From contig NZ_SMNA01000001.1 of the NCBI RefSeq assembly GCF_004353825.1, positions 372,001 through 436,000 of the forward strand: a stretch of DNA of 64,000 bases, given 5' to 3'. Position 1 is the stretch's first letter. Every line of letters begins with the position of its first letter. Source of the DNA: Occultella glacieicola (lineage in GTDB: Bacteria; Actinomycetota; Actinomycetes; Actinomycetales; Beutenbergiaceae). Under the pieces are notes generated by a model. That model did no database searches. It saw nothing but the letters and a program-made list of their open reading frames with translations, and was not told the origin of the DNA. The position numbers and the translations under genes were made by a program. This document shows positions 25,109 to 33,218 of this stretch, one piece after another.

Positions 25109-25213
25109 CGGATCGAGTCGCTGGTTCGCTCGTGGCAGCCAGTCAGCGACCTGGGCGTTGAAGTCCTCACGACTGGAGAACGAGCGCCCAGACAGGCACG
25201 AGGTCTCGAAGCA
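25109..25213 (-). pseudogene. IS21-family transposase (IstA) fragment
   Basis: Read on the minus strand, this short stretch encodes FETSCLSGRSFSSREDFN followed by AQVADWLPRANQRLDP, which matches the C-terminal region of IS21 IstA transposases (pattern FETNFLPGRSF-DFN-QL-WL-RAN). It is only about 34 codons, has no start and begins right after the E2 stop. It is the scar of a lost IS21-type element. No matching IstB gene or terminal repeats were found nearby. Confidence 0.7.
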
Positions 25214-25468
25214 GCCTATATGTCGCTAGACCACGTTCTTGAACGCCGGATCACGCGCAGGCGCGAGCATCCCACCGTTGAGCGCGATCCGGTGGGCGAA
25301 CTCGCCCAAGGCGTACTGGCGTATCGCGGGTTCCGCGGTGCTCCAACGCTCCCTGCCGCGCCGCTGCCTGGACCATCGGGACCTCATCAGCCTGTACACC
25401 GCATGGCATCGTTTCAGGCCAGTCATCTAGCGAACCGCTGGATGCGCGCCCGCATGTCCGGTGGTTGT
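25214..25468. other. No gene identified between the IS21 scar and the hairpin
   Basis: About 250 bases. A 66-codon minus-strand frame (25226-25426) ends in YALGEFAHRIALNGGMLAP, and a competing plus-strand frame overlaps it. Neither resembles a family I know or has a ribosome site. The DNA looks less GC-biased at third positions than in its neighbours and is best read as insertion debris. Confidence 0.4.
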
Positions 25469-25497
25469 GGGAGGGGCCGGGCGACCCGGCCCCTCCC
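25469..25497. terminator. 13-bp perfect GC hairpin
   Basis: GGGAGGGGCCGGG (25469-25481), loop CGA, CCCGGCCCCTCCC (25485-25497). It lies between the E2/IS21 scar and the 3' end of the secreted-protein gene on the other strand, so it can end transcription from both directions. Confidence 0.75.
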
Positions 25498-25550
25498 CGA
25501 TCGGTGGTGGGAGTGACGTAGCGCTCTGGCGCCGCCAGCCAGCGGCCCTC

Positions 25551-26117
25551 CTAGCCCAGGGGCACTATGACCTCCTGGGGCTGTCCGCCGGGTACGTCTA
25601 GCGCGGGATCATATGTCGCTTCCAGAATCACCTCGACACCGGACCCCGCCATAGGGGCAACGGTGGCGCCGTTGCACAGGAGTGCCCGAGTGCGCCCAGC
25701 TCCCTCCATCAAGCCGGTTGACGGGTTGAAGCCCACAGGAAAGATGACCGAAGCGTAGCCGGCGCCCTGGTAGGTTCCGGCCTTGCAGATCAGCGCCGCG
25801 GTGTTGGCGTGGTAGTTCGTGTTCCAGCCGCTCGTCCAGACTGACGTGGCCGAGCGACCGTTGGTCAGATCCCTGAGCTGAGCCCTGATGCTGATCGACG
25901 GCACTGCAGCGGTGCAGTTGACCTTGACCGCGACATTGATCGTGCCGCCGACGTGGCTCGAGTTGTGCGGGTCGTTGACCGATAGGTGACACGTGATCAC
26001 TGCTCCTCCGGGACCGGTCGCAGCCTCCGCTGGCGCTGCTGACATGAACCCGATCGTCAAGGCCAAGAGTGCGCCGAGGACCGCCCCGACGCCTCGGCGT
26101 CGTACTCTTCCATGCAT
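25551..26117 (-). CDS. Secreted protein of unknown function, 188 aa
   Basis: A 188-residue protein with an Arg-rich N-terminus (MHGRVRRRG), a hydrophobic core (AVLGALLALTIGFMSAAPAEA) and an AxA-type cleavage site, so it is exported. The mature part has four Cys (TCH, NCT, ICK, LCN) that could form two disulfides and a Ser/Thr/Asn-rich beta-like composition. I do not recognise the family. ATG 26117 was chosen because GGGGAG lies 5 bases upstream, and an in-frame ATG at 26138 is less well placed. It follows the 95-residue ORF on the same strand by 42 bases. It lies in an island scarred by IS21 and a broken methyltransferase gene, so it may be acquired DNA. Confidence 0.75.
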   Translation of the reverse strand: MHGRVRRRGVGAVLGALLALTIGFMSAAPAEAATGPGGAVITCHLSVNDPHNSSHVGGTINVAVKVNCTAAVPSISIRAQLRDLTNGRSATSVWTSGWNTNYHANTAALICKAGTYQGAGYASVIFPVGFNPSTGLMEGAGRTRALLCNGATVAPMAGSGVEVILEATYDPALDVPGGQPQEVIVPLG

Positions 26118-26159
26118 TGAATCTCCCCATTCCTTCATTGATGCAGCGATCGTCTTCGA

Positions 26160-26447
26160 TCACGGAGGTTCGATCGGGATCGTCCCGGCGAGGTGGACAG
26201 GCAGTTCGCGGCTGTCGCTTCGCACGGCCAGCGACCATGCTTCTGCTCCTCGGCGCCCGGCCTCCGCTGCGACCCACGCCAATACCTCGCGCACATCGAC
26301 CGCGTTGATCAACTCGAATGCCCAAACGTCGTACCCAGAGTCGTAGACCGGATCACTTGGGGGCTGCTTTCGGTACAGCCCGACTATGTACCCCGCTGGC
26401 CCTTGATGTTCAGAGAGCGCGAGCGTTTCGATGGCTCGATGTTGCAT
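26160..26447 (-). CDS. Hypothetical protein, 95 aa
   Basis: A 95-residue mixed alpha/beta protein with features such as GPAGYIVGLYRKQPPSDPVY and AVDVREVLAWVAAEAGRRGA. I do not recognise a family. The start used is ATG 26447. The upstream GGGG is too close to be a normal ribosome site, so the true start is uncertain. It is in line with the secreted protein gene 42 bases downstream, which suggests one transcript. Codon use looks protein-like. Confidence 0.55.
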   Translation of the reverse strand: MQHRAIETLALSEHQGPAGYIVGLYRKQPPSDPVYDSGYDVWAFELINAVDVREVLAWVAAEAGRRGAEAWSLAVRSDSRELPVHLAGTIPIEPP

Positions 26448-26607
26448 CCCCTACCCCGTTTCCTCCCCCTCGTCGCAAACTAGCAGCGCGTACCGTCCCG
26501 TGCGCTGCCAATTGACTGACCCAAGGTGACCTATCGACACCGGCAATGCGGCTCATCCGAGCCGGCTCCAGGAAACGCATCGATTCCCGCTACGGGACGC
26601 CCACGTT

Positions 26608-27220
26608 TCAGGGCGCGGTCTCGGTCCACCAGGTGGCATCGGAGTGCCGCTCACAGGCGATCGTGCCCACCGGCCGCTCGCCGCGCACCGCCCTCGATGC
26701 ACATCGAAACCCGCTACCTCGAGCACCCGACGCAGTTCCTTCGCGAGCCATCGAGAGGCGCGCGGAACGGCGTGATTGAACGGTTCGATCGACGCACCGT
26801 CGAAGCAGCCCAGCTCGAAGCTGCTCGCGGGGCCGCAGGGTGCGTGCGAACTCGGCGATCGGCTGGTCGCAGCGCACGGCCCATGGTGGATCGTCGAGAA
26901 CCGTTAGAGGATGCCGTCGAGAGCGTCGTCGGGTTCGTCGATGTGGTCCATCCTTTGCCGGTCGAAGGGGATGCCGGGGTAGGCCGAGCGGGCGTGGCCG
27001 ATGAACGACGGCAGGAGTCGATGCCGCGCACGTTCAGCCCGAGTCCCGCCAGGTGGTTCGTCCAGTGCCCTGGGCCGCAGCCGGCGTCCAGCACTCTCCC
27101 GCTCATGCCCTCGGCCCACGAGTCGATCACCTGCCGATCCGAGGGGTGCACCGCCGACATCGAACCGAGGAGGGCCGTGTACTCATCGGCGCGCGCCGAG
27201 TAGGCAGTGGTCGCCGTCAC
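26608..27220 (-). pseudogene. Class I SAM-dependent methyltransferase, broken by several frameshifts
   Basis: The first 65 codons from GTG 27220 read well: YSARADEYTALLGSM, then GRVLDAGCGPGHWTNHLA, the SAM-binding motif I, and GLNVRGID. Near 27020 the frame shifts, and the continuation (SFIGHARSAYPGIPFDRQRM, DEPDDALDGIL) runs in another frame to a TAA near 26903. Two more shifts carry the expected IAEFARTLRP and then ELGCFDGASIEPFNHAV and LRRVLEVAGFDVH. At least three frameshifts are needed to restore a product of roughly 200 residues. The gene is a clear remnant, and its substrate cannot be told. Confidence 0.85.
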
Positions 27221-27298
27221 GGATCGAGGGTACCGATGGGCGAGCGACGCTGGTGGAACCCGCGACCGGACCGCTGGGCGAGGCCGCGCGCCGGGCGA

Positions 27299-27607
27299 TC
27301 ACAGGTCGAGCGTCGGCTCCACGGAACTGATGGCCTTGCCCTGCGCCCGCGCGTAGTCGATCTCGCGGCGGGTCGCGTCGCCGACGTAGCCGCCCTCGCT
27401 CACCACGCGGACCTCGTCCGCCAGGTCGATCCGCCGCAGATGCAGCTCGCCCAAAGCGTGGCGCAGGGCGGGCGTCGGGTCCTCACCGATCGGCTCGGGG
27501 CCGAGCACGATCACGCCGGTGGCCGTCAATCGTCGCCGCTCCGAACGGAAGAGGTGCTCGAAGCGCAGCGAGCCACACAGGCACACCACCCTGGGCGGGT
27601 TCGGCAC
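27299..27607 (-). CDS. Nucleoside 2-deoxyribosyltransferase-like protein (DUF4406-like)
   Basis: A 102-residue protein starting MPNPPRVVCLCGSLRF with GTG 27607. The CGSLRF motif near the start, the central GELHLRRIDLADEVRVVSEG and the Glu/Tyr end ATRREIDYARAQGKAI match the small Rossmann-like family of deoxyribosyltransferase-like proteins, often found in phages and actinomycetes. The EGGYVG and REIDYA segments usually line the active site. It lies 4 bases after the stop of the low-complexity VWA-operon protein and may be co-transcribed. Role unknown; nucleotide salvage is possible. Confidence 0.7.
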   Translation of the reverse strand: MPNPPRVVCLCGSLRFEHLFRSERRRLTATGVIVLGPEPIGEDPTPALRHALGELHLRRIDLADEVRVVSEGGYVGDATRREIDYARAQGKAISSVEPTLDL

Positions 27608-27611
27608 GTCG

Positions 27612-28556
27612 CTACCAGTTCTGGCCGGAGCCGTCCCCACCGCCGGAGGCTTGCTCCTCCGCGTCACGGGACTGCTGAGCCTCCTCGTTCCGGCTCTGTA
27701 GCTCCTCCTGGCGCGGGTCGACCGACTCGCCCCCGGAGCCGGATTCGCTGGGTTCGCCGGAGCCGGACTCGGAGCCGGACTCGCTGGGTTCGCCGGAGCC
27801 CGACTCGGATCCCGACTCGCTCGGCTCGCCGGACTCGGACCCCGACTGGCTCGGCTCGCCCGACTCGGACCCGGATTCGCTCGGTTCGCCGGTCCCGGTC
27901 TCGCTGGGTTCACCGGAGGGCTCCTCGCCCTGTTGCTCCTGCTGCTGTTGCTGCTCTTCGGACTGTTCCTGGCTCTCCTGCTGGCGCTCCTCGGCCTGCT
28001 GGGCCTGCTCGCCGCCGTTGCCCCCGGACTCGCCGCAGTCGGCCAGGATCTCCTGGGCCTCGGTGTACCGGGACGTGGACTGCGCGAAGTCGCCCGCGAG
28101 GCGGGCCTCGTCGCCGAGCCCCTCGACGGCGAGGGAGTAGTTCGTCCGGACCATGCACTCGTCCTCGCCGCGGGGCTCACCGTCCGGCGCCTTCGGCACC
28201 ATCTCCAGCGCGACCCCGAACTCCTGGGTCGCGGCGAAGAAGTCGCCGCCCGCGTAGATGGCGGTGCCCTGGTTGAAGAAGGGCTTCCACGGCTCGATCA
28301 CGTTGAAGAACTCGAGCGCACCGAACCGCTCGGCGGAGGTGTTGTGGTTGGCGTTGTCGTAGGCGCTCTGCCCGGCGGTGTTGATGGCGACGGCGCTGAG
28401 CAGCTTGAGCGCGGCCAGGAACGCGATCACGACGACCGGAAGCGACCACAGCAGCAGCGCGCGACGGCGCTTGGCCAGCTTGTCCGCGAACCGCTTGTCC
28501 CGGATCTCCTCGGTGGTCTGGAACTCCCCGGGCGGCGGCAGGATGTCGAGGCTCAT
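27612..28556 (-). CDS. Membrane-anchored TPR-like protein with a Ser/Glu/Gly repeat tail (BatC-like position)
   Basis: A 314-residue protein with one transmembrane helix near residues 33-58 (ALLLWSLPVVVIAFLAALKL). A central helical region follows (about 60-175) with NVIEPWKPFFNQGTAIYAGG and ATQEFGVALEMVPKAP, which read like tetratricopeptide units. The C-terminal 140 residues are low complexity: Gln/Glu-rich, then repeats of GEPSESGSESG, ending GGDGSGQNW. It is the last member of the MoxR-DUF58-VWA operon, in the place of BatC/BatE-like TPR proteins. Its ATG overlaps the upstream VWA stop (ATGA at 28553-28556). Confidence 0.8.
   Translation of the reverse strand: MSLDILPPPGEFQTTEEIRDKRFADKLAKRRRALLLWSLPVVVIAFLAALKLLSAVAINTAGQSAYDNANHNTSAERFGALEFFNVIEPWKPFFNQGTAIYAGGDFFAATQEFGVALEMVPKAPDGEPRGEDECMVRTNYSLAVEGLGDEARLAGDFAQSTSRYTEAQEILADCGESGGNGGEQAQQAEERQQESQEQSEEQQQQQEQQGEEPSGEPSETGTGEPSESGSESGEPSQSGSESGEPSESGSESGSGEPSESGSESGSGEPSESGSGGESVDPRQEELQSRNEEAQQSRDAEEQASGGGDGSGQNW
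27735..27925. repeat. Degenerate tandem repeat encoding GEPSESGSESG
   Basis: Six to seven imperfect copies of a roughly 27-33 base unit lie inside the BatC-like gene and give an extracytoplasmic tail of GEPSESGSESG repeats. Copies differ mainly at third codon positions, so the protein repeat is kept while the DNA drifts. Confidence 0.8.
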
Positions 28557-29638
28557 CGCGGGTTTCCCCTTCCGGCCGGCTCGGGTTCACGGCGGGAGTT
28601 CTCCCGACGGCGGTCCCTCGTCTCGACCTCGTTCTTGCGGCGGGTCTTCGGTACCTCGCGGGTCAGGTCCCACGCCTCCCAGGCCAGCAGCAACGCCAGG
28701 ATGACGGCGGCCGGCCAGTACACGTCCCGGTAGGTGGTGTTGTCGCGGCGCCCGTCCGCGGCGATGTTCTCGACGTCGATGCCCTCGACCAGGAAGGTCA
28801 CGTCATCGGGGGTGATCCGGTGGGTGAACTCCACGCCGAGCTGGCCGGCGAGCGTGCGCAGGTTGTCCTCGTCGTAGTGCGAGATGCCCGGTTGTCCGTC
28901 CGGCCCGGTGATGTACGGGGCGTCGGTGCCGAAGCCGGTGTCCGAGGTGCCGTCGTAGGAGCGCATCATGCCGCCCTCGGTGGTGCCGTAGCCCATCACC
29001 GCGCCACCGTCGAACAGCGGACCGAGCTGCTCGAAGGACTCGAAGGCACTGCCGGCGGTGGAGTCGGAGCCGTCGGTGTTCTCGCCGTCGGAGAGGAAGA
29101 ACACCAGCCGCACGTTCTCCGGGTTGCGCTCGATCGCGGAGTTCACCGAGTCGGTCAGCGCCTGCAGGGGCCGGTCGATGGAGGAGCCCGCCGAGTAGGC
29201 GGTGATCTCCTGGGTGACCGTGTCCGCCCAGGAGCGCACGGCGCGCGCGTCGGTGGTCATCGGCAGCTGGCGGGTGGCCTGGGAGTCGAAGGAGATGATC
29301 GTGTACCGGGCGCCCGGCATGGCGTTGGTCAACGCCTCCATGTCCGCCTGCACCCCCTCGAGACGGGCCCGGCCGTCGTCGTAGTCCTCCGCCGCCATCG
29401 ACCCGGTGCGGTCGACCACGAAGAACAGCTCGGCGTTCGTGGTGAGCAGCTCGCTGTCCGTGCGCGGCACGGCCGGGCAGAGCCCGATCACCAGGGCGGC
29501 GACGATGATCCCGGTCCGGCGCGCCCAGTCGCGGCGACGTTCGCCACGGGAGGCCTTGATGCGCCACACGGCCAGGGCGATCAGGGGCACGAACACGATG
29601 AGGAGCAGCCAGAGCGGCAGCAGCATGCGCAGGATCAT
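28553..29638 (-). CDS. VWA domain membrane protein (BatB-like)
   Basis: A 361-residue protein. N-terminal hydrophobic segments (LPLWLLLIVFVPLIALAVW and TGIIVAALVIGLCPAVP) precede a von Willebrand A domain beginning AELFFVVDRTGSMAAED, with the metal-dependent adhesion motif D-x-T/S-G-S, and a second metal residue in FLSDGENTDGSD. A C-terminal helix near 310-330 is followed by a highly charged Arg/Glu tail. It overlaps the next gene (ATGA) and the previous one at 29635-29638. VWA proteins next to MoxR ATPases often act in metal insertion or protein-complex assembly, but the client is unknown. Confidence 0.88.
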   Translation of the reverse strand: MILRMLLPLWLLLIVFVPLIALAVWRIKASRGERRRDWARRTGIIVAALVIGLCPAVPRTDSELLTTNAELFFVVDRTGSMAAEDYDDGRARLEGVQADMEALTNAMPGARYTIISFDSQATRQLPMTTDARAVRSWADTVTQEITAYSAGSSIDRPLQALTDSVNSAIERNPENVRLVFFLSDGENTDGSDSTAGSAFESFEQLGPLFDGGAVMGYGTTEGGMMRSYDGTSDTGFGTDAPYITGPDGQPGISHYDEDNLRTLAGQLGVEFTHRITPDDVTFLVEGIDVENIAADGRRDNTTYRDVYWPAAVILALLLAWEAWDLTREVPKTRRKNEVETRDRRRENSRREPEPAGRGNPR

Positions 29639-30675
29639 GTGCGCAACCTCCAGACCGCGAGGAGGTAGATCCCGAGAAGCGCCATCAACCAGGGGAAGTA
29701 CTCCTCCGGCCGGTCGGTGATCACCACCTCGGGGTTGGCGTCGAGCTCGGCCGCCTGTTGGGAGGTGATGTTGTCGATGATGCCGTCCACGGCGCCGGGG
29801 TCGTCGCTGGCGTAGAACAGGCCGCCGTACAGCTCGACGACGTCGCGGTACTCCTTCTCCTGCGCCGCGGACGTCGCGGTGACCTCGCCGGCGTAGAAGC
29901 CGTGCAGCGTGATGCCCCGTTCGTCTACGAGCTCACCCGCCTCGGGAAGCGTGTAGATCTCGTTGCCGAACACCTCGTTGTCCGTGGCCAGGATGATCGA
30001 TCGGGATCTCTCGGTGTCGGTCAGGTCGAAGGACAGGGCGCAGGTGGCCAGCCCGTCCCCGACGAGCGAGGAGGAGCTGTCCCCGAGGCCGGTGGTGCCG
30101 AGCACGAAGTCCAGCAGCCGGTCGTAGGCGGCCGGGTCGAAGGACAGGTCGTCGAGGGAGTCCAGGTCGAAGTCGAGGGCATCCGCGGCGTAGCGCAGCT
30201 CCTCCTCGACCAGGTCGTAGTCGTCGGTCAGTGGGAACACGGTCCGGGAGGTGGAGTTCCAGATCGAGAGGGCGATCCGCTCGCCGTTGAAGCTCGGCAG
30301 CAGCTCGAGGAACTTCTCCACCACCTGGGTGTCGTACTCGATCATCGAGCCGGACACGTCCAGGCACAGCACGATGTCCCGGGTGGCCAGCTCGTCGGAG
30401 CGGGTCACCTTGTCGACGGGCCGCGCCGCGAGGAACCCGGTCGCGACCACGGCACCGACCAGGACCACGGCGAGGCCAGTGAGCAGCACCCGGTACTTGC
30501 TCATCCGGGACCGGAACGAGGGCAGCGTCGTCAGGTAGGACGCGTTCGCCACCCAGGTGACCGAGGTGCGCTCCCGTTTCGCGGCCCGCGCGAACCAGCC
30601 GGCCACGAGCGCGGCCACGGCGACGGCGATGACCGCGGCGATCGCCCACGGGTGCAGGAAGGTCTCGGTCACCAT
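29635..30675 (-). CDS. VWA domain membrane protein (BatA-like)
   Basis: A 346-residue protein with two N-terminal transmembrane helices (WAIAAVIAVAVAALVAGWF and LLTGLAVVLVGAVVATGFLA). The VWA domain begins ATRDIVLCLDVSGSMIEYDT, with a complete D-x-S-x-S motif and Thr/Asp ligands downstream (LATDNEVFGNE). The C-terminal helix is FPWLMALLGIYLLAVWRLRT. It overlaps the upstream gene (30669-30675) and the downstream VWA gene (ATGA). The two tandem VWA genes differ in MIDAS quality: this one keeps the DVSGSM consensus, the next one has DRTGSM. Confidence 0.88.
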   Translation of the reverse strand: MVTETFLHPWAIAAVIAVAVAALVAGWFARAAKRERTSVTWVANASYLTTLPSFRSRMSKYRVLLTGLAVVLVGAVVATGFLAARPVDKVTRSDELATRDIVLCLDVSGSMIEYDTQVVEKFLELLPSFNGERIALSIWNSTSRTVFPLTDDYDLVEEELRYAADALDFDLDSLDDLSFDPAAYDRLLDFVLGTTGLGDSSSSLVGDGLATCALSFDLTDTERSRSIILATDNEVFGNEIYTLPEAGELVDERGITLHGFYAGEVTATSAAQEKEYRDVVELYGGLFYASDDPGAVDGIIDNITSQQAAELDANPEVVITDRPEEYFPWLMALLGIYLLAVWRLRT

Positions 30676-31196
30676 TCCCGGACCACCCCCCGCGCGCTCT
30701 CCGTGGCGCTGAGGGCCTCGGCGTCGGAGTCGGAGGCGAACGCCGGCTCCTGGTAGTCCTCGAGCAGCGTGGTGAGCCGGCCGGTGCCCTCGAGGGTGGC
30801 GATCTCGTTCACGGTCAGCGAGCTGGTGTCCATCCGCAGCCGGCCGTTCGCGAACTCGCGGAGGATGTGGTTCAGGTCCAGGTGCAGGGTGCGCAGGTCG
30901 GACTCGCCCTCCCGGTACCGCGCCTCTGCCGCGTCCACCTCGTCGAGCGTCTCCCGCCGCAGGCCGGAGTACCGATCCCGACGGCCGCCGTCGGCATCCT
31001 TCGCGGCCCGTTCCCGGGTGAAGTAGAAGACCCACCAGTACCAGGCGGCGATCAGGATCAGCAGGGCCGCGCCGACGATCCACACCCACGTCGAGAACGA
31101 CGCGGGGTCGACCGGCTCGTTGATCGGGGCCGCACCGATCTGGGCTACGGCGGGTGCCACCGCGGCAGCTGCGCCGGTCGGGTCAGTGGCGAACAC
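30669..31196 (-). CDS. Single-pass membrane protein in the MoxR/VWA operon (DUF4381-like position)
   Basis: A 175-residue protein with an Ala-rich N-terminus, one transmembrane helix (FSTWVWIVGAALLILIAAWY near residues 34-53) and a cytoplasmic helical part. The segment TLHLDLNHILREFANGRL near residue 102 resembles the helical core of DUF4381/BatD-like partners. The start is GTG at 31196, overlapping the DUF58 stop by 14 bases. Its own 3' end overlaps the VWA gene. The function is unknown; a scaffold role between the AAA ATPase and the VWA proteins is inference. Confidence 0.75.
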   Translation of the reverse strand: MFATDPTGAAAAVAPAVAQIGAAPINEPVDPASFSTWVWIVGAALLILIAAWYWWVFYFTRERAAKDADGGRRDRYSGLRRETLDEVDAAEARYREGESDLRTLHLDLNHILREFANGRLRMDTSSLTVNEIATLEGTGRLTTLLEDYQEPAFASDSDAEALSATESARGVVREW

Positions 31197-32073
31197 GGCG
31201 CTGCCTCCTCAACAGGTCGAACATCCGGTCGATCAGCTCGTCCTCACTGTTGGCGGTCACGGCCTCGACACCCTGACGGCGCAGCATGGCCGCGACGTCG
31301 TGGCGGCGGCGCAGCGCGGCGTCGGCCGCCTCGGCGGAGAGGTCCTTGCGCGAGCGCAGGTACTCGGGTATCTCGAGGTGGGTGTCGACGTCGTCGATGA
31401 CCCGGTCGGAGAACGCGGTGGGCAGCACGTCCCCGATCTGGATGACCATCACCTCGTGGCGGGTCCGCAGCCGCTTCAGGCCGAGTTCGTGCTCGGGCCG
31501 GGGACGGGCCTCGTCGGTGATCAGGACCACCAGGGACCGGCGCGTGAACCAGGTCAGGATCCGGTCGAACACCCGGTTCAGGTCGCTCGGCGGCGCCTCC
31601 AGGTCGAGCATCGACTCGGACCGGCGCAGCAGCATCTCCATGTGCTCGGTGCCGCCGCGAGCCGGGATCTGCACGATCCGGTCCTCGTCGCCGGCCACGA
31701 GGGCCACCAGGTCCCCACGGGCGCGGGCGAGGTAGCAGATCACCTCGGCCGCGAACAGGGCGATGTCGGACTTCATGGACCCGTCCGGGGCAGTGGCGGC
31801 CATGTTCCGGCCGGTGTCCAGGGCCAGCACCATGGCCACGTTGGAGTCGCGGACGAACCGGCGGATCACCGGGTGGCCGGAGGAGGCGCTGGACTTCCAG
31901 TCGATGTCGCCGACGTCGTCGCCGAACTGGTACAGGGCCATCTCGTCGAAGTCCTGGCCGTGCCCGGAGTAGATCGACCGGTGCCGCCCCTCGAGCAGGC
32001 CCGCGGCGCGCCGGACCGTGGGAAGGTCGAGCCGTGCTCGGACCTTCGCCAGGCGCGATCGGGACTGTGCCAC
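31183..32073 (-). CDS. DUF58 domain protein
   Basis: A 296-residue cytoplasmic protein. The DUF58 signature lies near residue 52 (FGDDVGDIDWKSSASSGHPV), followed by RRFVRDSNVAMVLALDTGRNM, a VWA-like fold start. The rest is a degenerate VWA-type domain with LVVLITDEARPRPEHE near 175. The start is GTG 32073. DUF58 proteins almost always accompany MoxR ATPases. The pair with membrane VWA proteins is the Bat-type layout, thought to help stress tolerance or complex assembly. The MoxR gene lies 79 bases upstream. Confidence 0.9.
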   Translation of the reverse strand: MAQSRSRLAKVRARLDLPTVRRAAGLLEGRHRSIYSGHGQDFDEMALYQFGDDVGDIDWKSSASSGHPVIRRFVRDSNVAMVLALDTGRNMAATAPDGSMKSDIALFAAEVICYLARARGDLVALVAGDEDRIVQIPARGGTEHMEMLLRRSESMLDLEAPPSDLNRVFDRILTWFTRRSLVVLITDEARPRPEHELGLKRLRTRHEVMVIQIGDVLPTAFSDRVIDDVDTHLEIPEYLRSRKDLSAEAADAALRRRHDVAAMLRRQGVEAVTANSEDELIDRMFDLLRRQRRVRH

Positions 32074-32152
32074 GGGGTGGGGCTCCTTGCCGATGGGGAG
32101 AGTGGTCGCCGTCAGTGCTGTCGGTAGCGCGTGGCGGGTGGTCGTGGCCCGG

Positions 32153-33175
32153 TCAGGGGCTCGGCACCGCCGCGTACACGGCGTCGATGAGCGACTCGGG
32201 GGCCACGTTGTTCGCGAGGGCGTCGTAGGTGCGCACGATGCGGTGCCGCAGGATCGAGTGGCGCAGGGCCTTGACGTCGTCCGGGACCACGTAGGAACGG
32301 CCGGCCTGAACGGCCAGTGCCTGGGCGATCCGCATCAGGGCGATGCCACCACGCGGGCTCGCGCCGACCCGCACGTGCTGGTTCAGGTTCGGCAGCGGGC
32401 GGGGACCTCCGCCGCGGGTGGTGTTGATGATGGCCACGATGTACTGCTTGATCGCGGTGTCCACGTAGACCTTCTCCACCAGCGACTGCAGGAACTCCAG
32501 GTCCGGCAGGGAGATCGGCTGCGCCGTGAGCGGGGCGGTCATCGACCCGGAGTTGATCCGCTCGAGGATGTCCACCTCCTCGTCCGGCGCCGGGTAGGTG
32601 AGCACCTCCTTCATCAGGAACCGGTCCATCTGGGCCTCGGGCAGCACGTAGGTGCCTTCCTCCTCGATGGGGTTCTGGGTGGCCAGCACCATGAACGGCC
32701 TCGGCAGCTTGAAGACCTCGCCACCGATCGAGGTCTGCTTCTCCTGCATCGCCTCGAGCATCGCCGACTGGGTCTTGGCCGAGGACCGGTTGATCTCGTC
32801 GAGGAGCACCAGGTTCGCGTGCACCGGGCCGAGCTGGGTGGCGAACTCCCCGGTGGCGTAGTTGTAGATCTGGGTGCCAATGATGTCGTTCGGCATCAGG
32901 TCCGGCGTGCACTGGATCCGGTGGAACGAGCCGCCGACGGCGGAGGCCAGGGTCTGCGCGGCCGTCGTCTTGGCCAGACCGGGCACCGACTCGAGGAGCA
33001 CGTGCCCGCCGGCGAGCAGCGAGGAGACCAGTGCGGTGCGCAGGGGGGCCTGCCCGACGATGCGCTGATCGAACACCCGCGAGATCTGGCCGAGCAGCGC
33101 GGTGGCGCGCCGGGAGTCGTCGTAGGAGATGGGTGAGGCCGATGGCGCGAGGTGCGACGGGGCTGGGTTGGACAT
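32153..33175 (-). CDS. MoxR-family AAA+ ATPase
   Basis: A 340-residue AAA+ protein. Walker A reads ESVPGLAKTTAAQTLA near residue 65, the DLMPNDIIGTQIY region is the family hallmark, Walker B is LVLLDEINRSSAKTQSA, and sensor 1 is VLATQNPIEEEGTYVLP. The C-terminal lid has RVGASPRGG and the arginine finger region. It is a chaperone-like ATPase that remodels VWA-containing partners, here probably the DUF58 and two VWA proteins downstream. ATG 33175 has GGGAG 5 bases upstream, and CATAAT at 33213-33218 is a good -10 box for the whole operon. Confidence 0.94.
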   Translation of the reverse strand: MSNPAPSHLAPSASPISYDDSRRATALLGQISRVFDQRIVGQAPLRTALVSSLLAGGHVLLESVPGLAKTTAAQTLASAVGGSFHRIQCTPDLMPNDIIGTQIYNYATGEFATQLGPVHANLVLLDEINRSSAKTQSAMLEAMQEKQTSIGGEVFKLPRPFMVLATQNPIEEEGTYVLPEAQMDRFLMKEVLTYPAPDEEVDILERINSGSMTAPLTAQPISLPDLEFLQSLVEKVYVDTAIKQYIVAIINTTRGGGPRPLPNLNQHVRVGASPRGGIALMRIAQALAVQAGRSYVVPDDVKALRHSILRHRIVRTYDALANNVAPESLIDAVYAAVPSP

Positions 33176-33212
33176 GGTCTCCCACTCGAGGACGGCGGCG
33201 GATGCATCCGCG

Positions 33213-33218
33213 ATTATG
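33213..33218 (-). promoter_or_regulatory. -10 box of the MoxR/VWA operon
   Basis: CATAAT on the minus strand lies 37 bases before the moxR ATG. Unlike most first genes here, this one has both a leader and a ribosome site. Confidence 0.5.

Noticed and set aside
25226-25426. 66-codon minus-strand ORF after the IS21 scar
   Set aside because: No start context, no family and an overlapping plus-strand frame; treated as debris.
27735-27925. Tandem repeats as a CRISPR array
   Set aside because: Units are contiguous, unequal and inside a reading frame with no unique spacers, so they encode a repeat tail.
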